In this document: positions 63,021 through 64,000 of the stretch, one piece after another
Numbering within the stretch: position 1 is the stretch's first letter
Layout of the letters: each line of letters starts with the position of its first letter
Source: Rhizaria sp. SCN 62-66
Taxonomy: Eukaryota > Rhizaria, unplaced
Reading direction: 5' to 3'
Assembly: GCA_001724265.1 (NCBI GenBank)
Contig: MEDY01000016.1
Coordinates: 80,169 to 144,168 of the forward strand
Length of the DNA stretch: 64,000 bases
The notes under the pieces: model-generated
The model's database searches: none
Seen by the model: the letters and a program-made list of their open reading frames with translations, nothing else
Told to the model about the DNA's origin: nothing
Made by a program: the position numbers and the translations under genes

Positions 63021-63870
63021 TGTTGTGGAGCGCACAAGGGGCCGGGGCAGCGGCAGGGACTTCGGGGATTTGAGCCCTCGCCAAGAAGATTAAACCGAGT
63101 CTTTACGATCCAGTATTTGTACAGATCGTACAAGGCTTCTAAAAAAGGCGGAAACTATGATTTAAACTACGACCACAGAAGATGATACGTATAGCGTGCG
63201 GTTCATGTGAGTTCTGCAACGATTGATGGCAAGGATCAGGCTTCGTTCGGAGGATATGGGTCTGAGGTAACATCAAATGATGCCTGAGCGCGTTCCCGGG
63301 GAACACGAGTTAATCTTAAATTGAAAACAAGAACAATGCAAACATTTATATCGCGGAACATGCGTTATATGCCAATTAGGCGATGCATATGCACTTTTGC
63401 ACGTGCTTGAAGTTTGATGACGATCCCCCCTCTCGCACCACACAGCGTCAGCCACAAATCAGGTTCGAGGCACGAGGCAAGATGCAAGATGGTCACTAGG
63501 CACGAATGGAGATGCAACAATGATTAAAAGGTTGATTTTATTGACAAGATGTTGTAAAAAAAGACACCACAAGAGCGTCCTCGATCGTTTGAGTCCACGC
63601 TCTATCGCCCACAAACTCTCGGCATTGTTGCCCTCCAAGTCAAGCCCAGGGACTGCACCTAACAACACTTACTTTAAGCACATTCAGCCTCAAAGAAAGA
63701 CTAAGTAGCATAGCAGCGTTGTTAGACGGTACCAAGTGTTTGTAGAGAGCCTGCTACAGCCCCTGTTGCAAAAGCTGTTGGCGATTTGTATCACCAACAA
63801 AGCGACAAGACAAGAGCTTGCAGCAAGACGCCATAGTAGTAGTCGTAGCAGTAGTTTAACTGCTTCGAAC
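63021..63870. other. Intergenic: PEX22-like upstream region and eL32 3' flank
   Basis: 850 AT-rich bases between two minus-strand genes. A minus-strand AATAAA at 63542-63537 may serve eL32. ACGATC (63129-63124) and GATCGT (63110-63105), read on the minus strand, can form a 6-bp hairpin. No gene is seen. Confidence 0.45.
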
Positions 63871-64000
63871 TTACTGAGACTCGGCAGTCTGGAGGCGGGC
63901 AGTGCGGTTCATGACGCGGATGTCGAGCTGGTCAGCGCGCTGAACGATCTCCTTGCGGGTGCGGGCAGAGACGCTGTGGTTGATGACGGCGGCGTACTCG
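63871..64000 (-). CDS. RPL32: Cytosolic ribosomal protein eL32, C-terminal part (cut by window end)
   Basis: From base 64000 the minus strand is open for 42 codons to a TAA at 63873-63871. The peptide EYAAVINHSVSARTRKEIVQ continues RADQLDIRVMNRTARLQTAE. It aligns with the eL32 C-terminus (human [20 protein letters not shown] and ARLR-type end). The rest of the gene lies beyond the window. Confidence 0.92.
   Translation of the reverse strand, partial: EYAAVINHSVSARTRKEIVQRADQLDIRVMNRTARLQTAESQ

Noticed and set aside
63050-63140. Possible tRNA on the minus strand (GGCTCAAATCC)
   Set aside because: The T-stem does not pair properly and the upstream hairpin does not fit a D-arm.
1-64000. Prokaryotic origin, operons, CRISPR arrays, insertion sequences or viral genes
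   Set aside because: Introns, organelle presequences and eukaryote-only genes throughout; no transposase, integrase, capsid or spaced repeat array was seen.

Overview
The window is nuclear DNA of a flagellated protist. The evidence is spliceosomal introns (30 placed here, 99-236 nt), mitochondrial targeting sequences, a nucleoporin, GPI-anchor, peroxisome and sterol genes, and three axonemal proteins (RSPH3, SPAG16/PF20 and a FAM166/CIMIP2-like protein). Exons are strongly GC-rich, with Ala-, Gln- and Ser-rich low-complexity stretches. Introns and intergenic DNA are AT-rich. The sterol cyclase carries the Tyr/His/Ile signature of cycloartenol synthases, which points away from animals and fungi. 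I cannot name the species. No transposon, virus, CRISPR array or convincing tRNA was found.

Layout: 24 protein genes, two of them cut by the window edges. 0-15 kb: C-terminal fragment of an acidic protein, NUP93, a BLOC-1-like small coiled coil, the mitochondrial translation factor GUF1, the GPI mannosyltransferase PIGM, glycine-cleavage T-protein, and mitochondrial ribosomal protein uL4m. 15-29 kb: a giant RSPH3 gene that appears to splice into an exon encoding about ten PDZ domains, then convergent SPAG16/PF20, then a poly-Gln CAMK-like kinase whose catalytic domain contains an in-frame TAG. 29.4-31.5 kb: the longest gene-free stretch. 31.5-48 kb: TTC1, a BMT5-type rRNA methyltransferase, a mitochondrial-type DEAD-box helicase, an HDHD3-like HAD protein, cycloartenol synthase, and a large SET-domain protein. 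48-64 kb: FAM166-like protein, a secreted Cys-rich acidic protein, a putative GPI-anchored surface protein, COX6A, a PPPDE/DeSI peptidase, an NSUN4-type methyltransferase, a PEX22-like peroxin, and the 3' end of ribosomal protein eL32.

Functional themes: organelle gene expression (GUF1, uL4m, the helicase, NSUN4) with organelle metabolism (T-protein, COX6A); the cilium (RSPH3, SPAG16, FAM166-like); and the secretory pathway (PIGM next to genes for secreted and surface proteins). Genes are unrelated neighbours with separate promoters, not operons.

Two window-wide features stand out. The 5' splice sites follow GTACGT: 17 of 30 are exact, +4 is C in 26 and T in 4, and A never occurs there. All 24 stop codons are TAA or TGA, never TAG, while one TAG interrupts a kinase domain that is otherwise intact.
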